Source of the DNA: Streptomyces litmocidini
GTDB lineage: Bacteria > Actinomycetota > Actinomycetes > Streptomycetales > Streptomycetaceae
Direction of reading: 5' to 3'
Length of the DNA stretch: 64,000 nucleotides
NCBI RefSeq assembly: GCF_014649755.1
Contig: NZ_BMTQ01000009.1
Location: 62,001 to 126,000, forward strand
Of this stretch, positions 48,450-57,398 are shown one piece after another (positions within the stretch are counted from its first letter, which is position 1; every line of letters starts with the position of its first letter). Position numbers and translations under genes: made by a program. The notes beneath the pieces were generated by a model. It had not been told where the DNA came from, did no database searches, and saw only the letters and a program-made list of their open reading frames with translations.

Positions 48450-51400
48450 ATGACCAGTCAGGACACCGGCAGCGCCCTCGACGGCCCACCGGACCTGCCG
48501 GACGCGATCGCCGTGACCGGACTCGCGTGCCGGTTCCCCGGCGCGCCCGACGCCGGGGCCTTCTGGGAGAACCTGCTCGCGGGCCGCGACACCGTCACCT
48601 TCCGCGGCCGCGACGAGCTGGCCGCCCTCGGCGTGCCCGCCGACCGGCTGGACGACCCCCGGTTCGTGCCGGCCGGCGGCGTCCTGGAGGGCATCGACGA
48701 GTTCGACGCCGAGTACTTCGGGATCACCCCCGCCGACGCCGCGCTCATGGACCCCCAACAGCGGCTGTTCCTCCAGTGCGCGGTGGCGGCGCTGGAGGAC
48801 GCGGGCCAGCGCGTGCGGGACGCGGCAGGCGGCGTGGGCGTCTACGCGTCGGCCGGGTTCAACTCGTACCTCACCCACCATCTGCTGCCGCACGCCGCCG
48901 AGCTGGGCCACCGCGCCGACGTGCAGTGGCTGGCGGCGGGCGACAAGGACTACCTGGCCACACAGACCTCGTACCGGCTCGGCCTGACCGGACCCAGCCT
49001 GAGCGTGCAGACCGCCTGCTCGTCCGCCCTGGTGGCGGTCCACCTGGCGGGCGAGGCGCTGCTCAGCGGCGAGTGCGACGTCGCCCTCGCCGGGGCCGTC
49101 TCGGCCGGCGTCGGGCAGGGCCTCGGCTATCTGCACACCGAGGGCGGCATCCTGTCGGAGGACGGCCACTGCCGGCCGTTCGACGCCTCCGCCACCGGCA
49201 CCGTGTTCGGCAGCGGCGTGGGCGTCGTCGTCCTGAAGCGGCTCGCCGACGCCGTCGCGGACGGCGACACCGTACGGGCCGTGCTCCTCGGCTCGGCCGT
49301 CAACAACGACGGCGACCGGAAGGTCGGCTTCACCGCGCCCGGGCTGGACGGGCAGGTACGGGTCATCACCGCCGCGCAGGCCGTCGCCGGGGTGGGCCCC
49401 GAGGACGTCTCCTCCGTCGAGGCCCACGGCACCGGCACCGCCCTCGGCGACCGCATCGAACTGACCGCCCTGAACCGGGTGTTCGCCGGGGCGCCGGACG
49501 CGAACCGGGTCCTCGGCGCGGTCAAGTCCAACGTCGGGCACCTCGACACCTGCGCGGGCATGGCCGGCTTCGTCAAGACGGTCCTCGCCCTCCAGCACGG
49601 CACGCTGCTGCCCACCGCGCACTTCACGCGCCCCTCGCCCGACCTCGACCCGGAGCGCTTCCGGGTGCTCACCGCCCCCGAGCCGTGGCCCGGCGCCGAC
49701 GGCACCCGTACGGCGGGCGTCAGCTCCTTCGGCATCGGCGGCACCAACGCCCACGTGGTCCTCCAGGACCCGCCGCCCGCCGCCCGCCGCCCCGCCGCCG
49801 GGGCGGACGACGCCTGGCAGGTGCTGCCGCTGTCCGCCCGCGGCCCCGAGGCGCTGGACCGCCTCGCCGGACGGCTGGGGGAGGCGCTCGCCGCGCCCGG
49901 CGCCCCGGCGCTCGCCGACGCGGCCCACACCCTCCAGACGGGCCGCGATCCGCACCCGTGGCGGCGCGCCGTCACCGTCGCTCCCGGCCGCACCGCCGCC
50001 CTCGGCACCGCCGGGTCACGGTCCGGCGCGTCCGCCGAGCCCGTGCGCGCCGGGGGCGGCTTTCCCGGGGCGGCGTTCCTCTATCCCGGCCAGGGCGCCG
50101 GGACGCCCGGCATGGCCGCCGAGCCGTACGCCCGCGAACCCGCCTTCCGGGACGCCCTCGACCGCTGCCTCGACGCCCTGAGCCCGTGGACCGACGCGCC
50201 CCTGCGCGCCCTCCTCCTCGACCCGGCCCACCCGGGCGGCCTGGACCGCACGGAGGTGGCCCAGCCCGCGCTGTTCGCCGTCGGGTACGCCCTGACGCAG
50301 TGGTGGGCCGCGCTCGGCGTCCGCCCCGTCGCGGTCGCCGGACACAGCGTCGGCGAACTGGGCGCCGCCTGCGCCGCCGGGGTGTTCACCCTGCCGGACG
50401 CCGCCCGTCTCGTCGTGCGGCGCGGCGCGCTGATGGGCGGGATGCCGGAGGGCGCGATGCTCGCCGTGCCGCTGCCCGAGGCCGAGCTGCGCGCCCTCAT
50501 CGCGGACTCCGGCCCCTGGCCCGGCGACGGCCCCTGGCCCGGCGCGCCGGAGATCGCCGCCGTCAACGCGCCCGACCGGACCGTCGCCGCCGGTCCGCCC
50601 GGCGCGGTGTCCCGCCTCGCGGAACTGCTGGAGGCCCGGGGCGTGCCGGTCCGGCGGCTGGCCGTGCGGCACGCCTTCCACACCCGTCACGCGGACGGGC
50701 TCCTCGACGACTTCGCCGCACTCGTCGCCGCCACCCCGGCGCGCACGCCCTCCGTTCCGGTGATCTCCTCCCTGACCGGGCGGCCGCTCACCGCCGAGGA
50801 GGCCGCGTCGCCCGCGTACTGGTCGCGGCAGCTGCGGCAGCCCGTCCGGTTCGCCGACGCGCTGCGCACCCTGCCCGACGGCGTCACCCTGCTGGAGGCC
50901 GGACCGGGAACGGCGCTCACCGGGTTCGCCCGCCGCACGCTCGGCGCCGGCCGGACCGTGCTGCCGGTGCTCGGCGCGCCCCGCGGCGACGACGAGCCTC
51001 CGGCGCGGCTCACCGCGGTGGCCCGGCTGTGGGAGCGCGGCGCCGACATCGACTGGACGGCGCTGGGGGAGCGGGCCGGGCGGCGCAAGGTCGCGCTGCC
51101 GACGTACCCGTTCGCCCGGACCAGCCACTGGTTCCGGCCCGCCGCGACGGCCGCCCGGACGGCTGCCGCCGCTCCCGCCGGGGCCCTCGACGGCTCCGCG
51201 CCCCCGGCCGGTCCCTCCGGCCGCGCGGCCACGGCGGGCGGTGGCGCCGCGTCCGGGGACGGCACCCCGCTCGACGGGTGGCTGCGCGTCCTCGACTGGG
51301 CGCCCTCCCTGCTCCCCGCGACGGCTGCCGCCGCACCGGGCAGCGTCCTGCTCCTGGCCGACGAGGGCGGTCTCTCCGACGCGGTCGCGGACCGTCTGGC

Positions 51401-54230
51401 CGGGCAGGGCGCGCGCGTCCACCGGGTGCGCGTCGGCGGCCCCGGCCTGCCGGACGGCCTCGCGGCCGACGGCGGCGGGGAGGGCCACCTGCTGGACCCC
51501 GACCACCCCGGCGCGTTCGCCGCGCTCGCCGCCGAGCTGGCCGCCCGCGGCGAGGCTCCGGACGCCGTCGTGTCCTGCTGGGCCGCCGACGACCCCGCCC
51601 TGGACGACGCGTCCGCCGACACCGTCGCCCGGTGCGCGCTGCGCGCCGTCACCGTCCCGGCCGCGCTCTGCCGGGCCCTCGGCGACCGCTTCCCCGACCG
51701 GCCGCTGCGCCTGCTGCTGGTCACCGTGGACGCCCTCGCCGTGGCCGGGCGGCGCCCCGCCGCCCCGCACGCCGCCGCCGCCACCGGCCCGGCCCGCGTG
51801 CTGCCCCACGAGCTGCCGGACTGCGCGGTGCGCGTCCTCGACCTGGAGCGCTTCTCCCGTACGGGCTCCGACACCGCCCGCGCCGCCCGCGCGGTCGTCA
51901 CCGAACTCGCCGCGCTCGCGGCCCCGTACGCGACCACCGGCACGCCCCCCGGCGCGGGCGCCGCGGAGCCGGTCGTCGCCGTCCGGGGCCGCTCCCGGCT
52001 CGTCCCGGTCCCGGTGCCGCCCGCACTGACCCCGCCCGGCGGGGACCCGGACCCGCTGCCCGACGGGACCTGGCTGGTCACCGGCGGCCTCGGCGGCATC
52101 GGCGGCGCCGTCGCGGAGCAGCTCGCCGCACCCGGCCGCACCCTGGTCCTGATCACCCGCCGCCCCGTGGCGGACGTCCCGGCCGGGCACGTCATCCGGC
52201 CCGAGGGCGCCGAACCGGCCCCGCAGTGCCCGCCCGCCCTGGCGGACGCCCTGGCCCGGCTCGCCGGGAAGGGCGCCGAGGTGTGCGTCGTCCAGTGCGA
52301 CGTGTCCGACGAGCGGGCGCTGACGGCCGCGCTGGACGAGGTCCGCGAGCGGTACGGCCGGATCGCCGGCGTCGTCCACGCGGCCGGGTTGCCCGGCGGT
52401 GGCGTGCTGGCGCTGCGCGCGCCCGACGACATCGCCCGCGTCCTGGAGCCGAAGGTCCGCGGCACCGTGCTCCTGCACCGGCTCACCGAGGCGGACCGGC
52501 CCCTCGTGGTGCTGTGCTCCTCGGTCCTCGCCGTGGCCGGTGCGGCCGGGCAGGCCGACTACGCGGCGGCCAACGCCTTCCTCGACAGCTTCGCCCACAC
52601 GACGGACACGGCCGTGTCCGTCGGCTGGGACCGCTGGTCGGAGACCGGCATGGCGGTGGCCGCCACCGCCCCGGCCCGCGCGACGGACGCCGACGAGCCG
52701 CTGGACCACCCGCTGTTCGCGGCCCGCCGCGCGGCGCCCGGCGGCTGGAGCGAACTCGTCCTCCGCGACGGCCCGCACACGTCGTGGCTGTCCCGCGAGC
52801 ACCGCATGGCCGGCGAGCCGGTGCTGCCCGGCACCGCCCTGCTCGACCTCGCCGTGGCCGCCCACCGCGCGCTCGCGCACCCGGACGGCGACGGCGACGC
52901 CCGCCGGGAGGCCGGGGGCGCCGTCGAGCTGGACGCCGTCTTCACCGCGCCCGTCCGGATGCCGGAGGGGGACGCCCCCGTCGTCACCGTACGGCTGCGG
53001 CCCCATGCGGACGGCGGCCACGACTGGGAGGTGCGTTCGACCGCCCTCGCCCGGCCCCACGCCCAGGGCCGTCTCCGGCCCCACGGCGGGCCCCGCCCCG
53101 CCCGCGTCCCCCTCGCGTCCGCCGCCGCGTCCGACGCCGCCGCGTCCGACGGGCCCGGGGGAACGGGCGCCGAACCGCCGAAGGCCGCGCGGCGCGGACT
53201 GCTCGAGACAGGGCCCCGCTGGGCCTGCGTCACCCGCACCGACCGGCCCGCGCGGCCCGGCCGGGACGGCGAGCGGCACCTGCTGCTGACGCTGCGCCTC
53301 CCGGAGGAGCACCGCGCCGACACCGCTGCGCACCCGCTGCACCCGGCGCTGCTCGACGCGGCCACGGGCGCCGTCGCCCAGGCCACCGGACACCACCTCC
53401 CCGTCGCCTACGGAAAGCTGACGGCGTACCGGGACCTGCCCGCCGAGGGGCGCGCCCTGGTGACGCTGCGTTCCGGCGACCCGGCCGCCGAGGACGACAC
53501 CCTCGTCGCCGACGTCACCCTGACCGACCGCGAGGGCGACCCCGTGGTCACCGTGGAGGGCTTCGTGCTGCGCCCGGTGCCCGCAGGAACGGCCGTACGG
53601 AACGACCCCGCCCCGCGGGACGCCTCCGCCGCGCACACCGACGGCATCCCCACGGCGGAGGGACTGCGCGCCCTCGCACGCGTCCTCGCCAACCCGCACC
53701 TCGCCCACGTCCTGGTCACCCCCCGCGCCGGGGCGGAGCCACGCCCCGAGCGGACGCCCTCGGCGGCAGACGCCGGGACCGGGGCGAGGCAGGACGACGA
53801 GGCGCCGGAGGACGTCCCGTCCCGCATCGCCCGCATCTGGGCCGACATGCTCGGGCTGCCCGCCGTGGCAAGCGACGACAGCCTGTTCGAACTGGGCGCC
53901 GACTCGCTGGTCATCGTGCAGATCGCCGCGCAGATGCGCGGCGCCGGACTGCCCGTGTCACCCGGCGACATCTTCGCCCACCCCACCCCCGGCGCCCTCG
54001 CCCTCAGGATCGCCGAGGCGCGGGCGGAGACCGCGGTCGGCCCCGCCCCCGGGGCGGACGCCGCCACCCCACCCGCCACACCAGACGCATCCGCCGCACC
54101 CGACCCGAGTCACGCCCCCGGCGCCACTCCGTCCGCCGACGCACCGGGGCACTTCCCCGACGCGGACCTCAGCACCGAGGACCTGGCCCAGGTCATGCAC
54201 CTGTTCCGGTCCGGAGAGGACACCCAGTGA
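48450..54230 (+). CDS. Type I polyketide synthase module, KS-AT-KR-DH-ACP
   Basis: The 1926-residue PKS has KS (VQTACSSA, Cys190; EAHGTGT; KSNVGHLDTCAG), AT (GHSVGEL, Ser633; RHAFHTRH, the malonyl signature), KR (TGGLGGIGG near 1211; GQADYAAANAFL), DH (HRMAGEPVLPG near 1450, second half with HPALLDAATG) and ACP (LGADSLVIV, Ser1819). The DH follows the KR, whereas standard modular PKSs place it between AT and KR. The expected product is a malonyl extension reduced and dehydrated to an alpha,beta-alkene next to the thiazole. ATG 48450 has AAGGAG and AAGGA upstream. The acidic C-terminal peptide (DLSTEDLAQVMHLFRSGED) looks like a docking segment. It overlaps the next gene by four bases. Confidence 0.92.
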   Translation: MTSQDTGSALDGPPDLPDAIAVTGLACRFPGAPDAGAFWENLLAGRDTVTFRGRDELAALGVPADRLDDPRFVPAGGVLEGIDEFDAEYFGITPADAALMDPQQRLFLQCAVAALEDAGQRVRDAAGGVGVYASAGFNSYLTHHLLPHAAELGHRADVQWLAAGDKDYLATQTSYRLGLTGPSLSVQTACSSALVAVHLAGEALLSGECDVALAGAVSAGVGQGLGYLHTEGGILSEDGHCRPFDASATGTVFGSGVGVVVLKRLADAVADGDTVRAVLLGSAVNNDGDRKVGFTAPGLDGQVRVITAAQAVAGVGPEDVSSVEAHGTGTALGDRIELTALNRVFAGAPDANRVLGAVKSNVGHLDTCAGMAGFVKTVLALQHGTLLPTAHFTRPSPDLDPERFRVLTAPEPWPGADGTRTAGVSSFGIGGTNAHVVLQDPPPAARRPAAGADDAWQVLPLSARGPEALDRLAGRLGEALAAPGAPALADAAHTLQTGRDPHPWRRAVTVAPGRTAALGTAGSRSGASAEPVRAGGGFPGAAFLYPGQGAGTPGMAAEPYAREPAFRDALDRCLDALSPWTDAPLRALLLDPAHPGGLDRTEVAQPALFAVGYALTQWWAALGVRPVAVAGHSVGELGAACAAGVFTLPDAARLVVRRGALMGGMPEGAMLAVPLPEAELRALIADSGPWPGDGPWPGAPEIAAVNAPDRTVAAGPPGAVSRLAELLEARGVPVRRLAVRHAFHTRHADGLLDDFAALVAATPARTPSVPVISSLTGRPLTAEEAASPAYWSRQLRQPVRFADALRTLPDGVTLLEAGPGTALTGFARRTLGAGRTVLPVLGAPRGDDEPPARLTAVARLWERGADIDWTALGERAGRRKVALPTYPFARTSHWFRPAATAARTAAAAPAGALDGSAPPAGPSGRAATAGGGAASGDGTPLDGWLRVLDWAPSLLPATAAAAPGSVLLLADEGGLSDAVADRLAGQGARVHRVRVGGPGLPDGLAADGGGEGHLLDPDHPGAFAALAAELAARGEAPDAVVSCWAADDPALDDASADTVARCALRAVTVPAALCRALGDRFPDRPLRLLLVTVDALAVAGRRPAAPHAAAATGPARVLPHELPDCAVRVLDLERFSRTGSDTARAARAVVTELAALAAPYATTGTPPGAGAAEPVVAVRGRSRLVPVPVPPALTPPGGDPDPLPDGTWLVTGGLGGIGGAVAEQLAAPGRTLVLITRRPVADVPAGHVIRPEGAEPAPQCPPALADALARLAGKGAEVCVVQCDVSDERALTAALDEVRERYGRIAGVVHAAGLPGGGVLALRAPDDIARVLEPKVRGTVLLHRLTEADRPLVVLCSSVLAVAGAAGQADYAAANAFLDSFAHTTDTAVSVGWDRWSETGMAVAATAPARATDADEPLDHPLFAARRAAPGGWSELVLRDGPHTSWLSREHRMAGEPVLPGTALLDLAVAAHRALAHPDGDGDARREAGGAVELDAVFTAPVRMPEGDAPVVTVRLRPHADGGHDWEVRSTALARPHAQGRLRPHGGPRPARVPLASAAASDAAASDGPGGTGAEPPKAARRGLLETGPRWACVTRTDRPARPGRDGERHLLLTLRLPEEHRADTAAHPLHPALLDAATGAVAQATGHHLPVAYGKLTAYRDLPAEGRALVTLRSGDPAAEDDTLVADVTLTDREGDPVVTVEGFVLRPVPAGTAVRNDPAPRDASAAHTDGIPTAEGLRALARVLANPHLAHVLVTPRAGAEPRPERTPSAADAGTGARQDDEAPEDVPSRIARIWADMLGLPAVASDDSLFELGADSLVIVQIAAQMRGAGLPVSPGDIFAHPTPGALALRIAEARAETAVGPAPGADAATPPATPDASAAPDPSHAPGATPSADAPGHFPDADLSTEDLAQVMHLFRSGEDTQ

Positions 54231-57200
54231 ACGACATCGAGGACATCTACCCGCTTTCCCCCGCCCAGGAAGGGATGCTGTACCACGCCACCACCTCTCC
54301 GGAGCAGGGCCTCTACGTCGAGACCACGACGTTCCGCCTCACCGGCCCGCTCGACGTGGACGCCCTGACGGCCGCCTGGCAGGCCGTCGTCGCCCGCCAC
54401 CCCGTGCTGCGCACCGCCTTCGTCCACGAACGCATCAGCGCTCCTCACCAGGTGGTCCTCCCGGCCGCCGAGGTCCGCGTCGACGTGCGGGACCTCACCG
54501 GTCTGGACGCCGCCGCCCGCGACGAGGAGGTGGCGGCGGAGACCGCCCGCCGCCGCGCCGAGCCGTTCGACCTCACCCGGCCCCCGCTGATGCGGCTGCT
54601 CGCCCTGCGGCTGAGCACCGACGAGCACCTGATGGTGTGGACGTACCACCACATGATCCTGGACGGCTGGTCGGCCGCCCTGCTCATGGCGGACGTCACG
54701 GCCGAACTGGCCCGCCCCGGCGGCGCCGGCACCGCCCCGCCGCCCCCGTTCCGCGACCACATCGCCTGGCTGCGCCGCCAGGACCCGCAGCGCGACCGCG
54801 CGTTCTGGACCGCGTACCTCGACGGCTACGACGAACCGGCCGTGTTCACCCTGCCCGGCGTCCGCCCCGGGACCAAGCCGTCGGGCCGGTTCCGCACCGT
54901 ACGGGACACGCTGCCCGCCGACGCCACCGCCCGGCTGCGCGCCCTCGCGGCGGCCCGCTCCACCACCCTCGGCAGCCTGGTCGAGGCCGCCTGGGCGGGC
55001 ACCGTCGCCCGCTACTCGGGCCGCGACGACGTCGTCTTCGGCGTCACCGTCTCCGGCCGCCCGCCGCTGCCCCGCGCCGAGGCGATGATCGGCATGTTCA
55101 TCAACACCGTCCCCGTGCGGGCCCGTGTCGACCACGACCTGCCCGCCGAGGAGTGGATCGCCGGGTACGCGGCCTCCCGCCACCCCGTCCTGGAGCACCA
55201 GCACACCCCGCTGACCGACGTGCAGCGGTGGGCGGGCGTCGAGCGGGGCGCGCAGCTCTTCGACACCGTCGTGGTGTTCGAGAACTACCCGGACGCCTCC
55301 GAGGCCGTCCTCGCGGGCGGCGCCCTGCGCACCACGGACGTCCGCTACGAGACCCGCACCAACTACCGCGCCACGCTCGTCGTCCGGGCCGCGGGCGAGC
55401 TGCGCGTCCAGCTGATCGTGGACGCCGACGCGTTCGACGCGGCCGAGGCGGACGCGCTGGTCCGGCACGTCACCACCGTCCTGGCCCGCCTCGCCGACCA
55501 CCCCGGCGCGCCCCTGCGGAACGTCCTCGCCGTGCCCGACGACACCCGCGCCCTGCTGCTGGACCGGTGGAACGGCACGGACGTCGACCGGACACCGCCG
55601 CGCGCCCTCCTCCCCGACCTGATCGCCGAGGCGGTCCGCACCCGCCCCGGCCACCCGGCGGTCGTCGCGGACGGCACGACGTACACCTACCGGGAACTGG
55701 ACGACCGGGCCACCGCCCTGGCACACCGGCTGGCCGCGCACGGCGTCGGCACCGGCGACCGGGTCGGCGTCTGCCTGGGCCGCGGCGCCGACCTGGTCAC
55801 CGCCCTCCTCGCCACGGCCCGCGCGGGCGCGGCGTTCGTACCGCTGGACCCGGCTCACCCCGCCGACCGCACGGCGTACGTCCTGCGGGACGCCGCCCCG
55901 GCGCTGCTCCTCACCGACGCCCCGGCTGCCCTCCCCGCGGACGGCTGGGACGGCCCCGTCCTCGACCTCACCCGCGAGCCGCTCCCGCCCACCGTCCCGG
56001 ACCGCCCCGGGGACGCCGCCGCCCCGGCCGGGCCGCTCCCCGGCGCGACCCCGGACGACCTCGCCTACGTCATCTACACGTCCGGCTCCACCGGCCGCCC
56101 CAAGGGCGTCGCCATCGGCCACCGCGCGCTCGCCAACCTGGTCGACAGCCTCGCCCTGCGCCACCCCGGCCTGGACGCCGAAGACCGGTTCCTCGCCCTG
56201 ACCACCCTCACGTTCGACACGTCCCTCGCCGAACTGCTCGTGCCGCTCGCCGCCGGCGCCACCGTCCACGTGGGCGGCGGCACGCTCGGTCTGAGCGGCC
56301 GCGAAGTCGACGCGTACACCGCCCGGCACGGCATCACCGCCCTCCAGGCCACCCCGTCCCGGTACCGGGCCCTCCTCGACTCCGGCTGGCAGGGCGGCGA
56401 CGGACTGCGCCTGTACAGCTGCGGCGAGGCGTTCCCGCCGGACCTCGCCGAGCCGCTGGCCAAGCGCGGCCGGTCGGTGTGGAACATGTACGGCCCGACC
56501 GAGACGACCGTGTACTCCAGCGTCGAGGAGATCCACGCCGACACCACCCGCGTCACCGTGGGCCGCCCGATCTCCCACACGGCCCTGCGCGTCCTCGACC
56601 CGCACGGCGCGCTGGTGCCGCTCGGCTGCGTGGGCGAGCTGTGCATCGGCGGCCACGGCGTCGCCGAGGGCTACTGGAACCTGCCGGAGCTCAGCGCCGA
56701 GCGGTTCGTGCCTGACCCGTACGACGGGGGCCGCACCCGCATGTTCCGCACCGGCGACCACGCGCGCGTCCTCCCCGACGGCCGGGTGGAAGTGCTCGGC
56801 CGGATGGACCGCCAGCTGAAGCTGCGCGGCTACCGCATCGAACCCGGCGAGATCGAGCAAGTCCTCCTGGAGGCACCCGAGGTGGCCGCCGCCGCTGTGG
56901 CCGTACGCGACGACCGGCTCGTGGCGTGGACCGTGCCGGCCGACCGGACCGCCCCGGCCGCCCCCGACCGGCTCCGCGAACGGCTCCGCCACCGCCTCCC
57001 CTCGTACATGATCCCCGAGGTCCTCGTCACGCTGGACGACCTGCCGCTGACCCCGGCCGGCAAGACGGACCTCCTCGCGCTCGCCGTCCCCGACGAGCGG
57101 CCCGCCGGTGCCGAAGGGGCCGAAGGGGCCCGAGGGGCCGCCGCGGACGGCTTGGAGGAGACCGTCGCCCGCCTGTTCCGGGAGGTCCTCGCCCTCCCCG

Positions 57201-57379
57201 AGGTCGGGCCCGACGACGACTTCTTCGACCTGGGCGGCGACTCGCTGCGCGCCATGCGCCTGGCAGGCCGCCTCCAGACCGAGCTGGGCTCCGACTTCGA
57301 CGTCGAGCTGCTCTTCGACTACTCGACGGTGCGCGAACTGGCGGCCGGCATCGCCCGCATCACGGCCGACGAGAACTGA
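54227..57379 (+). CDS. Nonribosomal peptide synthetase, C-A-T
   Basis: The 1050-residue protein starts at a GTG overlapping the PKS stop. The C domain opens with IYPLSPAQEGMLYHA and has HHMILDGWS near 142; this opening is typical of D-donor (DCL) rather than LCL condensation domains. The A domain (A3 near 613, A5 MYGPTETTVYS near 755) has pocket D-T-A-Q-Y-C-M-V-Y, which matches no code I know. Its A10 reads TPAGKTDLLAL, keeping the Lys but with Leu for the usual Arg after Asp. The carrier has GGDS (Ser1006). It should extend the chain from the KR-DH PKS module by one residue. Confidence 0.92.
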   Translation: MNDIEDIYPLSPAQEGMLYHATTSPEQGLYVETTTFRLTGPLDVDALTAAWQAVVARHPVLRTAFVHERISAPHQVVLPAAEVRVDVRDLTGLDAAARDEEVAAETARRRAEPFDLTRPPLMRLLALRLSTDEHLMVWTYHHMILDGWSAALLMADVTAELARPGGAGTAPPPPFRDHIAWLRRQDPQRDRAFWTAYLDGYDEPAVFTLPGVRPGTKPSGRFRTVRDTLPADATARLRALAAARSTTLGSLVEAAWAGTVARYSGRDDVVFGVTVSGRPPLPRAEAMIGMFINTVPVRARVDHDLPAEEWIAGYAASRHPVLEHQHTPLTDVQRWAGVERGAQLFDTVVVFENYPDASEAVLAGGALRTTDVRYETRTNYRATLVVRAAGELRVQLIVDADAFDAAEADALVRHVTTVLARLADHPGAPLRNVLAVPDDTRALLLDRWNGTDVDRTPPRALLPDLIAEAVRTRPGHPAVVADGTTYTYRELDDRATALAHRLAAHGVGTGDRVGVCLGRGADLVTALLATARAGAAFVPLDPAHPADRTAYVLRDAAPALLLTDAPAALPADGWDGPVLDLTREPLPPTVPDRPGDAAAPAGPLPGATPDDLAYVIYTSGSTGRPKGVAIGHRALANLVDSLALRHPGLDAEDRFLALTTLTFDTSLAELLVPLAAGATVHVGGGTLGLSGREVDAYTARHGITALQATPSRYRALLDSGWQGGDGLRLYSCGEAFPPDLAEPLAKRGRSVWNMYGPTETTVYSSVEEIHADTTRVTVGRPISHTALRVLDPHGALVPLGCVGELCIGGHGVAEGYWNLPELSAERFVPDPYDGGRTRMFRTGDHARVLPDGRVEVLGRMDRQLKLRGYRIEPGEIEQVLLEAPEVAAAAVAVRDDRLVAWTVPADRTAPAAPDRLRERLRHRLPSYMIPEVLVTLDDLPLTPAGKTDLLALAVPDERPAGAEGAEGARGAAADGLEETVARLFREVLALPEVGPDDDFFDLGGDSLRAMRLAGRLQTELGSDFDVELLFDYSTVRELAAGIARITADEN

Positions 57380-57398
57380 CGCAGAAAGGCCCCCCGCC

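Noticed and set aside
39362..48451. An open reading frame of about 3000 codons on the minus strand opposite the thiazole NRPS gene
   Set aside because: It is a high-GC shadow: its translation is Gly/Arg/Val-rich repetitive sequence without domains, while the plus strand has complete NRPS motifs. The same applies to the long leftward frames opposite the other NRPS/PKS genes.
48450..54230. Enoylreductase domain in the KR-DH PKS
   Set aside because: No NADPH-binding ER motif is present; the region before the KR looks like the non-catalytic KR structural half.
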